Part shown: one piece after another, positions 1 through 13,000 of the stretch
How positions within the stretch are numbered: position 1 is the stretch's first letter
How the letters are laid out: the number at the start of each line of letters is the position of its first letter
Source of the DNA: Rugalucina vietnamica
Lineage: Eukaryota > Mollusca > Bivalvia > Lucinida > Lucinidae
DNA: 64,000 nt
Direction: 5' to 3'
NCBI GenBank assembly: GCA_964017185.1
Contig: OZ024880.1
Span: 42,312,329-42,376,328, forward strand
Notes under the pieces: generated by a model
Databases searched by the model: none
What the model was told of the DNA's origin: nothing
The model's input: the letters and a program-made list of their open reading frames with translations, nothing else
Made by a program: the position numbers and the translations under genes

Positions 1-145
1 AAGGCGCCTTTGTTTTCACTACACAGAGAGTACAATTCCTAAATCCAAAATCTCTAGCCACTAGCCATCTTCTGTGCTTGTACAGCTCGGTTTGTATTAG
101 ACCTGTTTGAAAACCACATTGTTGGTTTTCTCACGAGGCTGCTGA
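1..145 (+). mobile_element. B-family hairpin MITE, right half
   Basis: It starts inside the element at GCGCCTTTGTTTTC and runs to the right terminal repeat GTTGGTTTTCTCACGAGGC. The left half is outside the window. Confidence 0.85.
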
Positions 146-245
146 AATCACTGTTCATTGCATAGGACTGTTTTCGTAAAGACAAATACCTCCACATGTA
201 AACAGTTTGCGTACAGCCTCGGTTGAGATCTGGACATTGGCGCGC

Positions 246-985
246 AGGAAGTCTGCTAAATGGCCACACCCCTGTACCACTATACCCATCACTAGGTATG
301 GTACAGCTGCCAGGAACCCAGCCTGAAATTAACGATCCAATCTGGTAGTATAAAAGTCTTATATTTTAAACTCCGCTAGATGGCCACACCCCTGTACCAC
401 TATAACCATCTCTAGGTAGGGTACAGCTGCCAGGAACCCAGCCTGATTTTTTTTTTTTTTTTTTAAATTCAGTTTTATGTCCCTTTCAAGATTATTTCAG
501 CTCAAATGAGACGGGCCAATCAGTAGGTGGGGCAAAAACTGGAGAACCCCGAGAAAAACCACCTGACACACCCGCAAGCAGAACTTGGCTTGTCTCACAT
601 GTGGCCAGAGCGGAGCTCGAACCCACACCAGAAACAGAGGTGAGATGATCGAGTGATTAAGAAACAGCACTCTTAACCGCTTGGCCAAGGGGGCTGCCCG
701 GCCTGAAATTGATGATCCAATCTGGTAGTATAAAAGTCTTATATTTTAAACTCCGCTAGATGGCCACACCCCTGTATCACTATACCCATCTCTAGGTAGG
801 GTACAGCTGCCAGGAACCTGGCCTGAAATTGATGATCCAATCTGGTAGTATAAAAGTCTTCTACTTTAAACTCCTCTAGATGGCCACACCCCTGTACCAT
901 TATACCTATCACTAGGTAGGGTACAGCTGCTAGGAACCCGGCCTGAAATTTACAGGTCCAATCTGGTAGTATAAAAGCTTTAAAA
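246..985. repeat. About 120-bp tandem repeat split by a SINE
   Basis: Units beginning at TAGATGGCCACACCCCTG occur near 255, 372, 755 and 876, each with GTACAGCTGCCAGGAACC and TCTGGTAGTATAAAAG. The period is 117-121 bases. The array is interrupted at 447-699 by a SINE. Confidence 0.88.
447..699 (-). mobile_element. tRNA-derived SINE (family S), full length
   Basis: On the minus strand it reads GGCAGCCCCCTTGGCCAAGC, then a box-B-like GGTTCGAGCTC, and ends in an A-rich tail (T run at 447-464). GCCTGA flanks both sides at 441-446 and 701-706, compatible with a short target duplication inside the satellite unit. Confidence 0.85.
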
Positions 986-1182
986 AAATGAACATGTGTT
1001 ATAAAGTCTCTTGGACTTTGAAACTTACTTTTTCAACAAATGCAGCCAGTATGCCAATATAATTGACATCTTGGTATATCTGCACTGGCTAAATTATGAA
1101 AATAATAGAAGTACAGAACTGTTCCGAAAAACTCTAATATTTAAAAAATTGGCGCCTAGAAGGTTCTCTCTATAAATATTGA

Positions 1183-2674
1183 CCAGAGGACCAATGGTCC
1201 TGTAAACGCTCACCTGAGACCTGAGATATAAACAAATAAACTGTTTTGACTAGAATGGTAATATACATGTATATAACCCTGGAGTTGATGCCAAAATTAG
1301 TCCATTTGCCAATTTACTAAAGTTTAGCCCTTTAAATGACATCTAACAATTTTCCCCATTCAAATGCATGAGCAACCCAAGTTGACCTTGCCGTAAAATA
1401 GGTCAAGGTCATCCCAGGGTCATGATTAATATAAACTTTGTAGAGCTCCATTGCCTGATGCTTCAATCCATGTTTCAAAATCATAGGCCTTCTGGTTCTG
1501 GAGAAGAAGATTTTTAAAGGTTTTTGCTATTTATAGCCATGGCGGCCATCTTGGTCATGTGACCTTGACCATTTATATAAAATTTCATTCACTCTTCCTA
1601 AGAATGCTCCACATAAAGTTTGGCTTTGATTGGCCAAGAACTTTGAATATCACTGTAATATACACGTATATTGCCCCAGGGTGGGGGCAGACAGACCCCT
1701 GGGGTCCAAATTTTTTCAGAATCATCAATCTTAAGTCCATTTGCCCATTTCCTGCAAGTTTTTCCCTACAAATGACATTTTAACACTTTTCCCCATTCAA
1801 ATGCATGAGCCACCTACGTTGACCTTGCCGTAAAATAGGTCAAGGTCATCCCAGGGTCATGATTTATACAAACTTTGTAGAGCTCCAGTCACTGATGCTT
1901 CACACCAAGTTTCAAAATCATTGGCCTTCTGGTTCTGGAGAAGAAGATTTTTAAAGTTTTTATCTATTTATAGCCATGGCGGCCATCTTGGTCATGTGAC
2001 CTTGACCATTTATATAAACTTTCTTTCCCCCTTCCCAAGGATGCTCCATATGAAGTTTGGCTTTGATTGGCCAAGCGGTTTCAGGAGAGAAGATGTTTCA
2101 TTATTATGGAAATATACATGTATATAGCCCCAGGGCAGGGGCAGACAAACCCCCAGGGGCTAAAATTTTCCATTTACATTAATCTTCTGTCCATTTGCCT
2201 ATTCCCAGTAAGTTTTACCCATTAAATAGCATTTTACCACTTTTTCCCATTCAAATGCATTGGCGACCTAAGTTGACCTTGCCATAAAATAGGTCAAGGT
2301 CATCCCAGGGTCATGATTTATATAAACTATGATGGACCTGCGTCCCCAATGCTACATACCAAGTTTCATGGAAATCGGCCCACTGGTTCTGGAGAAGAAG
2401 ATTTTTAAAGGTTTTTGCTATTTATAGCCATGGCGGCCATCTTGGTCATGTGACCTGGACCATTTATATAAACTTTCGTTCCCCCTTCCTATGGATGCTC
2501 CATATGAAGTTTGGCTTTGATTGGCCAAGCGGTTTCAGAGGAGAAGATCTTTGAAAATGTGAACGACGGACGGACGACGGACGGACGACGGACGGACGCC
2601 GGACGGACGACGGACGGACGCCGGAGCATGGGTATACTATAAGCTCACCTGTGAGCCTTCGGCTCAGGTGAGCT
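1183..2674 (-). mobile_element. D-family Helentron-like element, copy 1
   Basis: The 5' hairpin is AGCTCACCTGAGCC with the arm GGCTCACAGGTGAGCT (right end). The 3' end is AGGACCAATGGTCC then CTGG|T (left end). The core has about 450-base tandem units, each with TCAAGGTCATCCCA, ATGGCGGCCATCTTGGTCA and AAGTTTGGCTTTGATTGGCC. A GACGGAC microsatellite lies near the 5' end (2567-2626). Confidence 0.8.
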
Positions 2675-2686
2675 AAAAATACCTCA

Positions 2687-2848
2687 TGAGCCTTCGCATG
2701 AGAAAAACAACAACTTTGGGTTCCCACCAGGTCAGACACAAACCAGCCTGGACAGTCACAGAAACAGGCTAGAAGCTTGTTACTACGCAGCTGATCTGCA
2801 CCTTTGTTTTCGCATATGCAGATTGTTGGTTTTTGATGCAGTGGCTCT
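2687..2848. mobile_element. B-family MITE, internally deleted
   Basis: It runs from TGAGCCTTCGCATGAGAAAA to TTTTTGATGCAGTGGCTC. About 75 bases around the central stem are missing. Confidence 0.75.
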
Positions 2849-2983
2849 AATTTTTTAATTCTTATTCTAGTTAAACGATAATGCTTGTTTATGAATTCAA
2901 AAGCATAAACATTATTCCAAAGTGGAAAATTCACAAAATAATGATCACATAAAATTTCCAAATCCATAATATTACATGTATCT

Positions 2984-3217
2984 GGAGGCCCCCGTGGCTG
3001 AGTAGTTAAGAGTGCTGATATTTCATTACCGCACACAACCATTTGATCATCTCACCGCTGTGTCTGGTGTGGGTTTGAGTCCCACATGGGGCATACGTGA
3101 GACAAGCCAAGTTCTGGCTTTTTCTCGCAGTTCTCAAATTTTCGCCCCACTTACTGATTGGCCCATCTCATATGAGCTGAAGTAATCTTGAAAGGGATGT
3201 TAAACTGAATAAAAAAA
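2984..3217 (+). mobile_element. tRNA-derived SINE (family S)
   Basis: It begins GGAGGCCCCCGTGGCTGAGT, has box-B-like GGTTTGAGTCC and the family tail GAAAGGGATGTTAAACTGAA before an A-rich end. Confidence 0.82.
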
Positions 3218-3246
3218 GAAAGAAATATTATCTAGCTGCAAACAAA

Positions 3247-3547
3247 TATTCAACATTCAGACTTTCAGTTCACATACCAGGATTTTCTCACACCAAGACA
3301 TTTACACCAGTCCTTTAAACATACACATAATTTAAATTCAAGAGTAAAACATTATATGAAAATTATAAATTTGTAATGTGTAGATTTTATACCTAGTGTA
3401 AGATATTAAACATTCAGACTTTCATCACATACCAGGATTTTCTCACACCAAGACATTTACACCAGTCCTTTAAACATACACATAATTTAAATTCAAGAGT
3501 AAAACATTATACGAAAATTATAAATTTGTAATGTGTAGATTTTATAC
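3247..3547. repeat. Tandem duplication of intron sequence after SLC17 exon 8
   Basis: About 150 bases beginning ACATTCAGACTTTC occur twice in tandem (from about 3249 and from about 3409). The first copy ends in TTTTATACCTAGTGTAAG, which resembles the exon 8 donor region with most of the exon removed. With the decayed exon at 3756-3850, this suggests a unit that has been repeated more than once. Confidence 0.75.
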
Positions 3548-3697
3548 CTGGTACATATCAAAGTGTAAGACGTCGTTCATGAATGATGGAAGTTGTGTCA
3601 GCCATGTGTAGAAACCCCAGTTCTCTGAGAAATGGGCAGCGACTATCGCCCAGACAGGAAGTGATGTCAGAATGTGTCTCCAGGGGGCATCAAGATT
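3548..3697 (-). CDS. SLC17A5-like: SLC17 coding exon 8 (TM7)
   Basis: Residues 276-325: [32 protein letters not shown], then [18 protein letters not shown]. The acceptor is TCTATTTTAG and the donor GTATAA; the exon is 150 bases and open. A decayed copy lies just upstream at 3756-3850. A tandem copy of the downstream intron with a trace of the exon end lies at about 3250-3412. Confidence 0.92.
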
Positions 3698-3957
3698 CTA
3701 AAATAGAAGAAATCCTCGACATCAATTGGTAAAATACACTGTAACAAGAAAACAACCATGTGTAGAAACCCCACTTCTCGGAGAAATGTGTGGCAACTAT
3801 TGTCCAGACAGAAAGTGACATCAGAATATGCCTCCAAGAGCATCAAGATTCTGAAAAACATGTAGAAGAAATTCACATAATCTTGCAAAAATTACAACAA
3901 AAGGAACAAAAGTCATCATCATCATCTGACATCATCATCATCATCATCATCATCTGA

Positions 3958-4011
<54 letters not shown>

Positions 4012-4015
4012 ATGA

Positions 4016-4084
<69 letters not shown>

Positions 4085-7000
4085 ATCTACTTTATTGTCT
4101 GTTAATTGTCCTCTAATGAGAGCTGGACTTGTTTGACCTCTCTAAATGAGCCGCCTCGTGGGAAAACCAACAATGTGGTTTCCGAACAGGTCCGACACAA
4201 ACCAGCCTGTACAAGCACAGGAAAGTGCTAGAAGCTTGAAATTTCGGATTTAAGTAGAAGAGGAATTGTACTATCCGAGTAGCGAAAACAAAGGCGCTGA
4301 TCAGCTTCGCGGTTACCGCGAAGCTGATCTGCGTCTTTGTTTTCGCTTATGGAGATTGTTGGTTTTCCCATGAGGCGGCTCAAATGATACAGAGCAGTAC
4401 CCATTCCAAGTTTTATTGCTGTCATCCTAAATTTTCTTTGGCTTGCCAGGATGATGTTTACTTTGCATACTTTAGCAATCTAGCCTTTGCCGGGCTCTAT
4501 GTGTCCATAGTCCATACCATCCCATCCTGCTGGAGTGGAGCATAGCACCACATCCAACTCATGGAGTCCAAGCTTTGAGAGAAGGGAGTCTGAGCTTACT
4601 TCATCGTAGGCCTTGACATTACAGATCCAGCTAATCATTGTGCAACAAGCAGTTTAAAAGTGTAGCCACAGTCATGGCAAAGTCATGCCCATGTTTTTGC
4701 TATCATGAACTTTAAAGCTAAGTCCATTCAGACCACACATTGAAAAATTGTGATATTTGCTACAGACATGAATGTGCCTCTGATTATGAATATGCTTCAT
4801 TATCTGTCATCTATTTGTTGTAAAATTACAGTATTTTCTCTTTGGCTCCATGTTACCAAATCTATAGTGTCACTGAAGAGGCTTAAGTAGCCGAAACCAC
4901 GGTTTCTCATTGATATGCTCACTGCTCTTAAAGTATCTTAGTTTTATTTTTATTCAAATTTCAAAAGAACTCACCAAAACACTTAAATAACTATATTCAA
5001 GAAATAAAGATGGTCATTCTCATAACTAAGAGGCGAACCAACAACAAAATTTCAACAATTTATTGGGAGGAAAGCACTTTAATACCTTAGTCTGCTCATC
5101 TGTGTATCCAATACTCCCCTGGATATATTCTAGCTCTTGATTACTGATACTAGGGTGTTGGGCGGGAGACTCGGCAACTATCAAGCACCACAACAGAAAC
5201 CATAACAGGGCTATACAGCCTGGAAGTAAACTAAGATCATATAGGAACTGCAGATAGTTTGTTGGCTTTTCTGTTAGTTTGGTTATTTGCTTTACCTCCC
5301 AGTGAACAGCTATGGTTTTATGGGACTTCTGCCCAACAATGGGATGTCATTACAAGCCAAACAATGCTTTACCCAAGAAAAGAACTAAAGTTATTATACC
5401 AGATTTATATAGCACCTTTATCATATGTACATACGTTCAAAAGTGCTTCACACGTTATACATAAAACAATACATACAACAAAATCTATAAATGAGAACTT
5501 AAAATGTTAAAAAATGACTTACAACAGTGTATTATTTATAATTTAATTATATATGTATGGATGGTTTGACTAAACCACTTATACTGGGCAGGCTCAGCCC
5601 TTCTTATTTGTTAACCAATAATTATGTGGTTGGTCAGTTGTTATGATCTTTGGCTGAAGGCATAAGCAGCCCATCTATTTCTAAGACCACAATAGGCAGG
5701 TGCCCAAATGGTCGACCCGCACTGAGGTTGCATTCAGACAAGTTAAATGATAAATGGGTAGTCCTTTACAACAGTGAGTAAAACTTTTGACAATCGGGTA
5801 CCTCCACATTTTTTCTTCAATACTGTATGCCAAAGTGTGTGACACTATGTAGCGATAGATATAAAATGAGAGAAAATATAAAATCTCTAACCAAAGACAT
5901 AGAATATAGATGGCCATCCTGCTGCACTCTGAGCCAAAGCACCAGATATTGGTAATGATATCACTGTCCCGAAATATGAACCTGAAATAGAGATAATGGT
6001 AAACTAGAAATTGGCTGCAAGCAAGGCTTTCAGTATACCCCCCGCAAAATTATCTGGAGCTGGCCAATAACTTCCTAAGTCAAACATGCAGAAAATTTGT
6101 CAAAGATATCTTTTCAGCATTATAATTCTTCATGTACATCCTCAGTATGCCAGTCACATCTATAAGATATTAAAAGAGTATATTGAAAGCTTGAGGTTGA
6201 TTTCATTATTGTATATAAGCAATGGTCAAGAAATGGCTATGTTGAAAAATGATGTAAATTTGTCAAAAATCACTTTTTCAGTATTATAATCATTCATGCA
6301 CATCTTCGATATGTGTGAAACATGTCTGCAAAGTATTAAAAAGAAATACTGAAAGCCCTAGGAGGAGTTGATTTCACAAACTATGCATTACCAACCATTT
6401 TTGTATATACGCCATGGTAAACCAGAGGACCAATGGTCCTGTAAACGCTCACCTGAGACCTGAGATATATACCAATAAACTTGTTTGACTAGAATGGTAT
6501 TATGTATATATCCCCAGGTCAGAGTCAGAGCAACCTCTGGAGTCAATTTCTTTTTTAAATCATAAAGATTCAGTCCATTTGCCAATTTAATGCAAGTTTT
6601 GCCCTTCAAATGACATTTTTTCCTGTTTTTTCCATTCAAATGCATGGGCGGCCTAAGTTGACCATGCCGTAAAAAGGTCAAGGTCATCCCAAGGTCATGA
6701 TTTATACAAACTTTGTAGAGCTTCATTGCCTGATGCTTCATGCCAAGTATCAAAATCATAGGCCTTCTGGTTTTGGAGAAGATTTTTAAAGATTTTTGCT
6801 ATTTACAGCCATGGCGGCCATCTTAGTCATGTGACCTTGACCATATATACAAACTTTCATTCACTCTTCCTCAGAATGCTCCACATAAAGTTTGGCTGTG
6901 ATTGGCCAAGCGGTTTCAGAGAAGAAGATGTTTGAATATCATGGTAATACACAAGTATATAGCCCCGGGACAGGGGCAGACAACCCTCTGAGCCCAAAAT

Positions 7001-10000
7001 ATTTTCATAAACATGAATATTTTGTCCATTTGTTCATTCCTAGCAAGCTTTTTGCCATTTAATGACATTTTCCTGTTTTTTCCATTCAAATGCATGGGCG
7101 GCCTAAGTTGACCTTGCTGTAAAAAAGGTCAAGGTCATCCCAAGGTCATGATTTATACAAACTTTGTAGAGCTTCATTGCCTGATGCTTCATGCCAAGTA
7201 TCAAAATCATAGGCCTTCTGGTTTTGGAGAAGAAGATTTTTAAAGATTTTTGCTATTTACAGCCATGGCGGCCATCTTAGTCATGTGACCTTGACCATAT
7301 ATACAAACTTTCATTCACTCTTCCTCAGAATGCTCCACATAAAGTTTGGCTTTGATTGGCCAAGCGGTTTCAGAGAAGAAGATGTTTGAATATCATGGTA
7401 ATACACAAGTATATAGCCCCGGGACAGGGGCAGACAACCCTCTGAGCCCAAAATATTTTCATAAACATGAATATTTTGTCCATTTGTTCATTCCTAGCAA
7501 GTTTTTTGCCATTTAATGACATTTTCCTGTTTTTTCCATTCAAGTGCATGGGCGGCCTAAGTTGACCTTGCTGTAAAAAAGGTCAAGGTCATCCCAAGGT
7601 CATGATTTATACAAACTTTGTAGAGCTTCATTGCCTGATACTTCATGCTAAGTTTCAAAATCATAGGCCTTCTGGTTCTGGAGAAGAAGATTTTTAAAGG
7701 TTTTGGCTATTTATAGCCATGGCGGCCATCTTGGTCATGTGACCAGGACCATTTATACAAACTTTCGTTCCCCCTTCCTAAGGATGCTCCATGTGAAGTT
7801 TGGCTTTGATTGGCCAGGTGGTTTCAGAGGAGAAGATCTTTGAAATTGTGAACGACGGACGACGGACGACGGACGACGACGGACGACGACGGACGCCGGA
7901 GCATGGGTATACTATAAGCTCACCTATGAGCCTTCGGCTCAGGTGAGCTAAAAAATGGCTATGTTAAAAATGCTGTAAATTTGTCAGAAATTAATTTTTC
8001 AGTATTATAATTCTTGATGCACATCTTCAATATGAGTGGAACATGTCTGCAAAGTATTGAAAAGAAATAGTGAAAGCCCTTGGAGCAGTTGATTTCACAA
8101 AGTAAGCACTACCAACCATTATTGTATATAAGCAATGGTCAAAAATGACTATGTTGAAAAATGCTGTAAATTTGTCAAAACTTTTTTTTTTATCATTATA
8201 ATTCTTCATGCACATCTTCAATATGAGTGAAACATGTCTGCAAAGTATTGAAAAGAAATACTGAAAGCCCTAGGAGAAGTTGATTTCACAAAATATGCAC
8301 TACCAACCATTATTGTATAAGCAATGGTAAAAAAAATGGCTATGTTAAAAATTGCTGTAAATTTGTCAAAAATTATTTTTTCAGCATTATAATTCTTCAT
8401 GCACATCTTCAATATGTGTGGAACATATCTGCAAAGTATTGAAAAGAAATACTGAAAGCCCTAGGAGGAGTTGAGTTCACAAACTATGCACTACCAATCA
8501 TTATTGTATATAAGCAATGGTCAAAAAATGGCTATGTTGAAAAATGTTGTAAATTTGTCAAAAATTATTTTTTCATCATTATAATTCTTCATGCACATCT
8601 TCAATATGTGTGGAACATGTCTGCAAAGTATTGAAAAGAAATACTGAAAGCCCTAGGAGGAGTTGATTTCACAAACTATGCACCACCAACCGTTGTTGAA
8701 TGTGGCAATTATTGAAAATTGTCTAAGTTCAAAATGCTGTAAATTTGTCAAAATTCATTTCTTCTGCATAATACTTCTTCATGCATATCTTCAATATCTC
8801 TGGCACATATCTGCAAAGTATCAAAAGAGAATATTGAAAGCTGTAGGAGGAGTTGATTTCACAAAGTATGCACTATTAGCACTATGGCAAACATTCTATG
8901 CATAGGTTTAAAAAGTCCCATAACTCTTGCAAAACTGACCCTTTGGCCCCTAAATTCATATCACACATGTGTTGTCTAATGGTGCAGGTGTGTTGAAAAT
9001 TTGAAGAACATCGGGCAAATACTACTTAAGTTATTCAGCAAAGATGTCAAAATGTTGACGGAATGACGGAATGACGGACAGGCTGAAAACAGTATACCCC
9101 CCTAAAACTTCGTTTTGCGGGGGGTATAATAAAACATTTTGTATTATCTAATTTAATTGCATGTAACAGGAAATAGCGATTGAAAATATCGCGCACATGC
9201 GCGACAGCTCCATGTATTTACCTGCATTACATGAGGTTCCATATCTCAATAGAAATGCGACAATTTTGTCGCAGCTCTGCACGTTAGAAAGCTTATACAA
9301 TTGCTATCTTATAGCCTTGTTTTCGACTCAGTTCGGCTTTTTTCAGATGCGATCAGACCACGTGGAGGGAAACTACAGAGATAAGCAGATGAAAATTTTG
9401 CAAAACAAACAAGGATTTCAACCATCTGCCGACAGAATCACACATTTATTTTACTTATCATTTTTACATCATTTTGATCTCTGATATTTGAAAGAGTTTC
9501 TAATAGTAAAATATTTGTTTTTAATCTATTATTTCTGGGTTGTAATCTTTTTTGAAGAGTGAGATTGGCTGCTGGAGCCCAGACCCCAAGTATTCAGAGA
9601 TTGCGTGGTTGTGCGAGATTGCGTGGTTGTGCGATCAACCATTTGTTTAGTCCCGATTCATTTCATTCTTTAGTCAGAAATAGTCATTTTGAGTGATTCT
9701 CCTTGATAAGGAGAATTAATGATCGTGTATATATGTGATAATTTCGACCACGATTTTCCGAGATGATCCAGACCTGTGTAAACTGGTCAACATAAGTTAA
9801 GCCCATGCTGAACTTAGAAGTTTTCCATTAAACTTAATGTAAAAACTTAAACATTAATATTTTGTCATAACATTCACTAGGATGATCATTTTGCATTCAA
9901 TTTCAAGCAATAAAGCAACAAAAAGTTTTCAAACCATAGACCCCTGTTTAGCAAGACAAGTGGTTTTACCTCTATGCCATAAAGTCTTCTAATTATACAG

Positions 10001-13000
10001 GACTGGTGAAAACAGACAATCTTACCAGAAAATGCTAATGTTGCTAGTTTAGTTTTCTCCTGTGGCGGAGCCCACTTTGCCCAGACTGCATGGATAGATG
10101 GGTATGTCACTCCCTGGAACATACAGGAGTCATATCGAGAGAAAAGAATACATGTAGTTACAACGCAACTTGCAACTTGTATTTGGTGTGCGTGCCCATG
10201 TGCATGTGTGTGTGCTTATTAAATTGTCATATGCCAATGACACAACTCATATGTTGAAAATTTATGAATTCATGAATAGTGCTCATTTTAGTGATAAAGT
10301 TTTAGATAATCAACTGACGTTTGCTTCAAGTGCAGGGTTTTGTACATTAATCCATAGTTTCAATGACCTTTCATCCCAAGCTTACGAGCCTCAGGCGAGT
10401 AAAAGGTCGGGATAAAAGTTGACTCAAACTAATATCATATGACTGTTCAAAACTATACCTAAATAAGGTATGAACAACTAGAAATTGGCTGCATGCAAGG
10501 CTTTCAGTATACCCCCCGCAAAATTATCTAAGGCCAATAACTTAAAGGCCTTTAAGTGAAACATGCAGAAAATTTGTCAAAAATATCTTTTCAGCATTAT
10601 AATCCTTCATGAAAATCCTCCTTATGTCTGACTCATGTCTGTAAGGTAATTAATAATATACTGAAAGGCCAGGGAGTAAAATTATTGTTGATTTCACTGT
10701 ACACTGTTGATCATTATTTATCATGAGAAATGGTCAAAAATTGGCTATGCTAAAAAAAAAGCTGTAAATTTGTCAAAAATAAATTATTCAACATAAGAAT
10801 TCTTCATGCACATCTGAAATATATCTGGAACAAGTGTGCAAAGAATTCAAATAAAACAATGAAAGCACTAGGAGGACTTGATTTCATAAAGTATGCACTA
10901 CCAGCCGTATTGTATATTAGCGATGGTTGAAAAATGTCTAAGTTGAAAAATGCTGTAAATTTGTCAAAAATTATTTTTTCACAAATAATATTCTTTATGC
11001 ACATCTTCAATATGTCTGTAATATGTCTGCAAAGTATTGAAAAGAATTACTGAAAGCCCCAGGAGGAGTTGGATTTCACAAAGTATGTACTTTCACAAAG
11101 TATGTACTATGAATATAAGCAGAAATGGTCAAAATTGGCTAAGTTTAAAAAGTTGTAAATTTGTCAAAACTACTCAAGTTATTCAGCAAAGATGTCCAAA
11201 TGTTGACGGAATCACGGAGTCACGGAATCACAGAATGACGGACAGGCTGAAAACAGTATACCTCCCTAAAACTTCGTTTTGCGGGGGGTATAAATATCAT
11301 TACCTCAAACAACCCCTCTAGAATCCTTACAGCAACTAGGAGATAGACGTTGGTCCTGGCACATAGTGGAGTTAACATGGTAAATACGGCAGTCAGGAAC
11401 ACTCCTCCTCCAAACAGATACTTCCCGCCCAGCTTGGTTGCCAGGAAACCTGAAAATGGAATTCATCATCAACAATCCATTCTAGAACTCTACCAGCAAC
11501 AAGAAGATAGACATTGGTCTTTGCACATAGTGCAGCTAACATACATGTAGTAAACATGGCAGTTAGGAACAATCAATCCCCTTCCAAACAGGTACTTTCC
11601 ACCCTACTTAGCGGCAAGGAAACCTGAAAATGGAATTCATCATCATTTTTCAAATGATGTCCCTTTTTACTTTTGGTTGTCTGAGAGAACCGAGTTGGGA
11701 AATTTTTGCTTTGACTTTTACTTCAAGAATTTTCCATTTCGAAGTTAGCAAGTTCTGGAGTTGGCGAGAGAGTAGATCTGTTTGTGTAAGCTAGGCAGGC
11801 AGTTCTAATGTGTAACCCACAATCAATGTTTTAGCAAAAATTCCAAAAATATTTAAAAAAATTCAAAAAATATTTTTGTCATTTTCAAAGCTGAAAAACT
11901 CTCTGTATATTTATTACAAGGGTGTGTTTTCATAATGTGACTGGGTAGACAACACATTTCAGACCAGTTGATTCATCCAAAGTTAACTTTTTCAGTGTAC
12001 AAGTAACCTATTATTTAATTATTTCAAGATTTGATGTAGCTATATTTTATGACTTCTGGAATTATTTTATTTCTCCCGGAATAAAATATCTTAAAGCATC
12101 AAAACATGTACCAAAATTTCACTTTGGAACAGTGCAGAATAAAAGATTGATAGTGAATGTTCACAAACGTGACCCATAAAATTGATTTGAACATAATAAT
12201 CTGAACCAAATAAATCTGAAGCGCCAATTCTAAATAGAAATAAATCATTTTAATACCAAGCATGTATGAACAGCATTCGGGGCTTAATTTCCGCGGATTG
12301 AAACATTGTGAAATAAGACTTAAATCAATAGCAAGAAGAATTTCTCAATATAGATGCTGCCTAAATAAGAGATCAATTAAACCTTAGATTTATCTCAATT
12401 CCAGCTATCCATGGGATAAATGTAGCTTTAAATTAAAAAATTTTACTCTTGAAAGTTCAAACATCCAGTTGTGGCACCAGTTCAATGTCTTTACTAAACC
12501 CTTTCTGTTCTTCAGCACTAAGTAAAGTTTAGTTGCAATTGATTTTGTGCGAAAGTCATCACTGTCTTACCCTACATGTCATAAGAGCCAATATCATGTG
12601 AGCTGGCATATCAAGAGTTCTTTCTGAACTTCCTAATTAACGAATAGCAATCAATTAACAGCACAGATTCCAATTTTTATTACTTAAGTCTAAAACCATG
12701 CCTCTGATAATGGTTTTTCACAGAAAAGTGTTATGTTGAGTACCACAGGGAAATTATTTTCATGTCAAAATCTTGATCTTAGTTTGTCCTAATAGGGTCC
12801 TGTAAAAAAAAAATGAAAATTGGTGAGCAGGCCAAAATAAATTTTGAGTAGAGATTTTTTTTCATTGGCAAGGGAGATAATCTATGGCCATAAAAATGCA
12901 TATATTTCGAAAAGTTTACTTGATGATGAAGATTTCGTCTCAGGTATGTCATTAATTTTGTGTCATCAAATTTTTTGCCGGAAAATATTTACCTCCCTTT

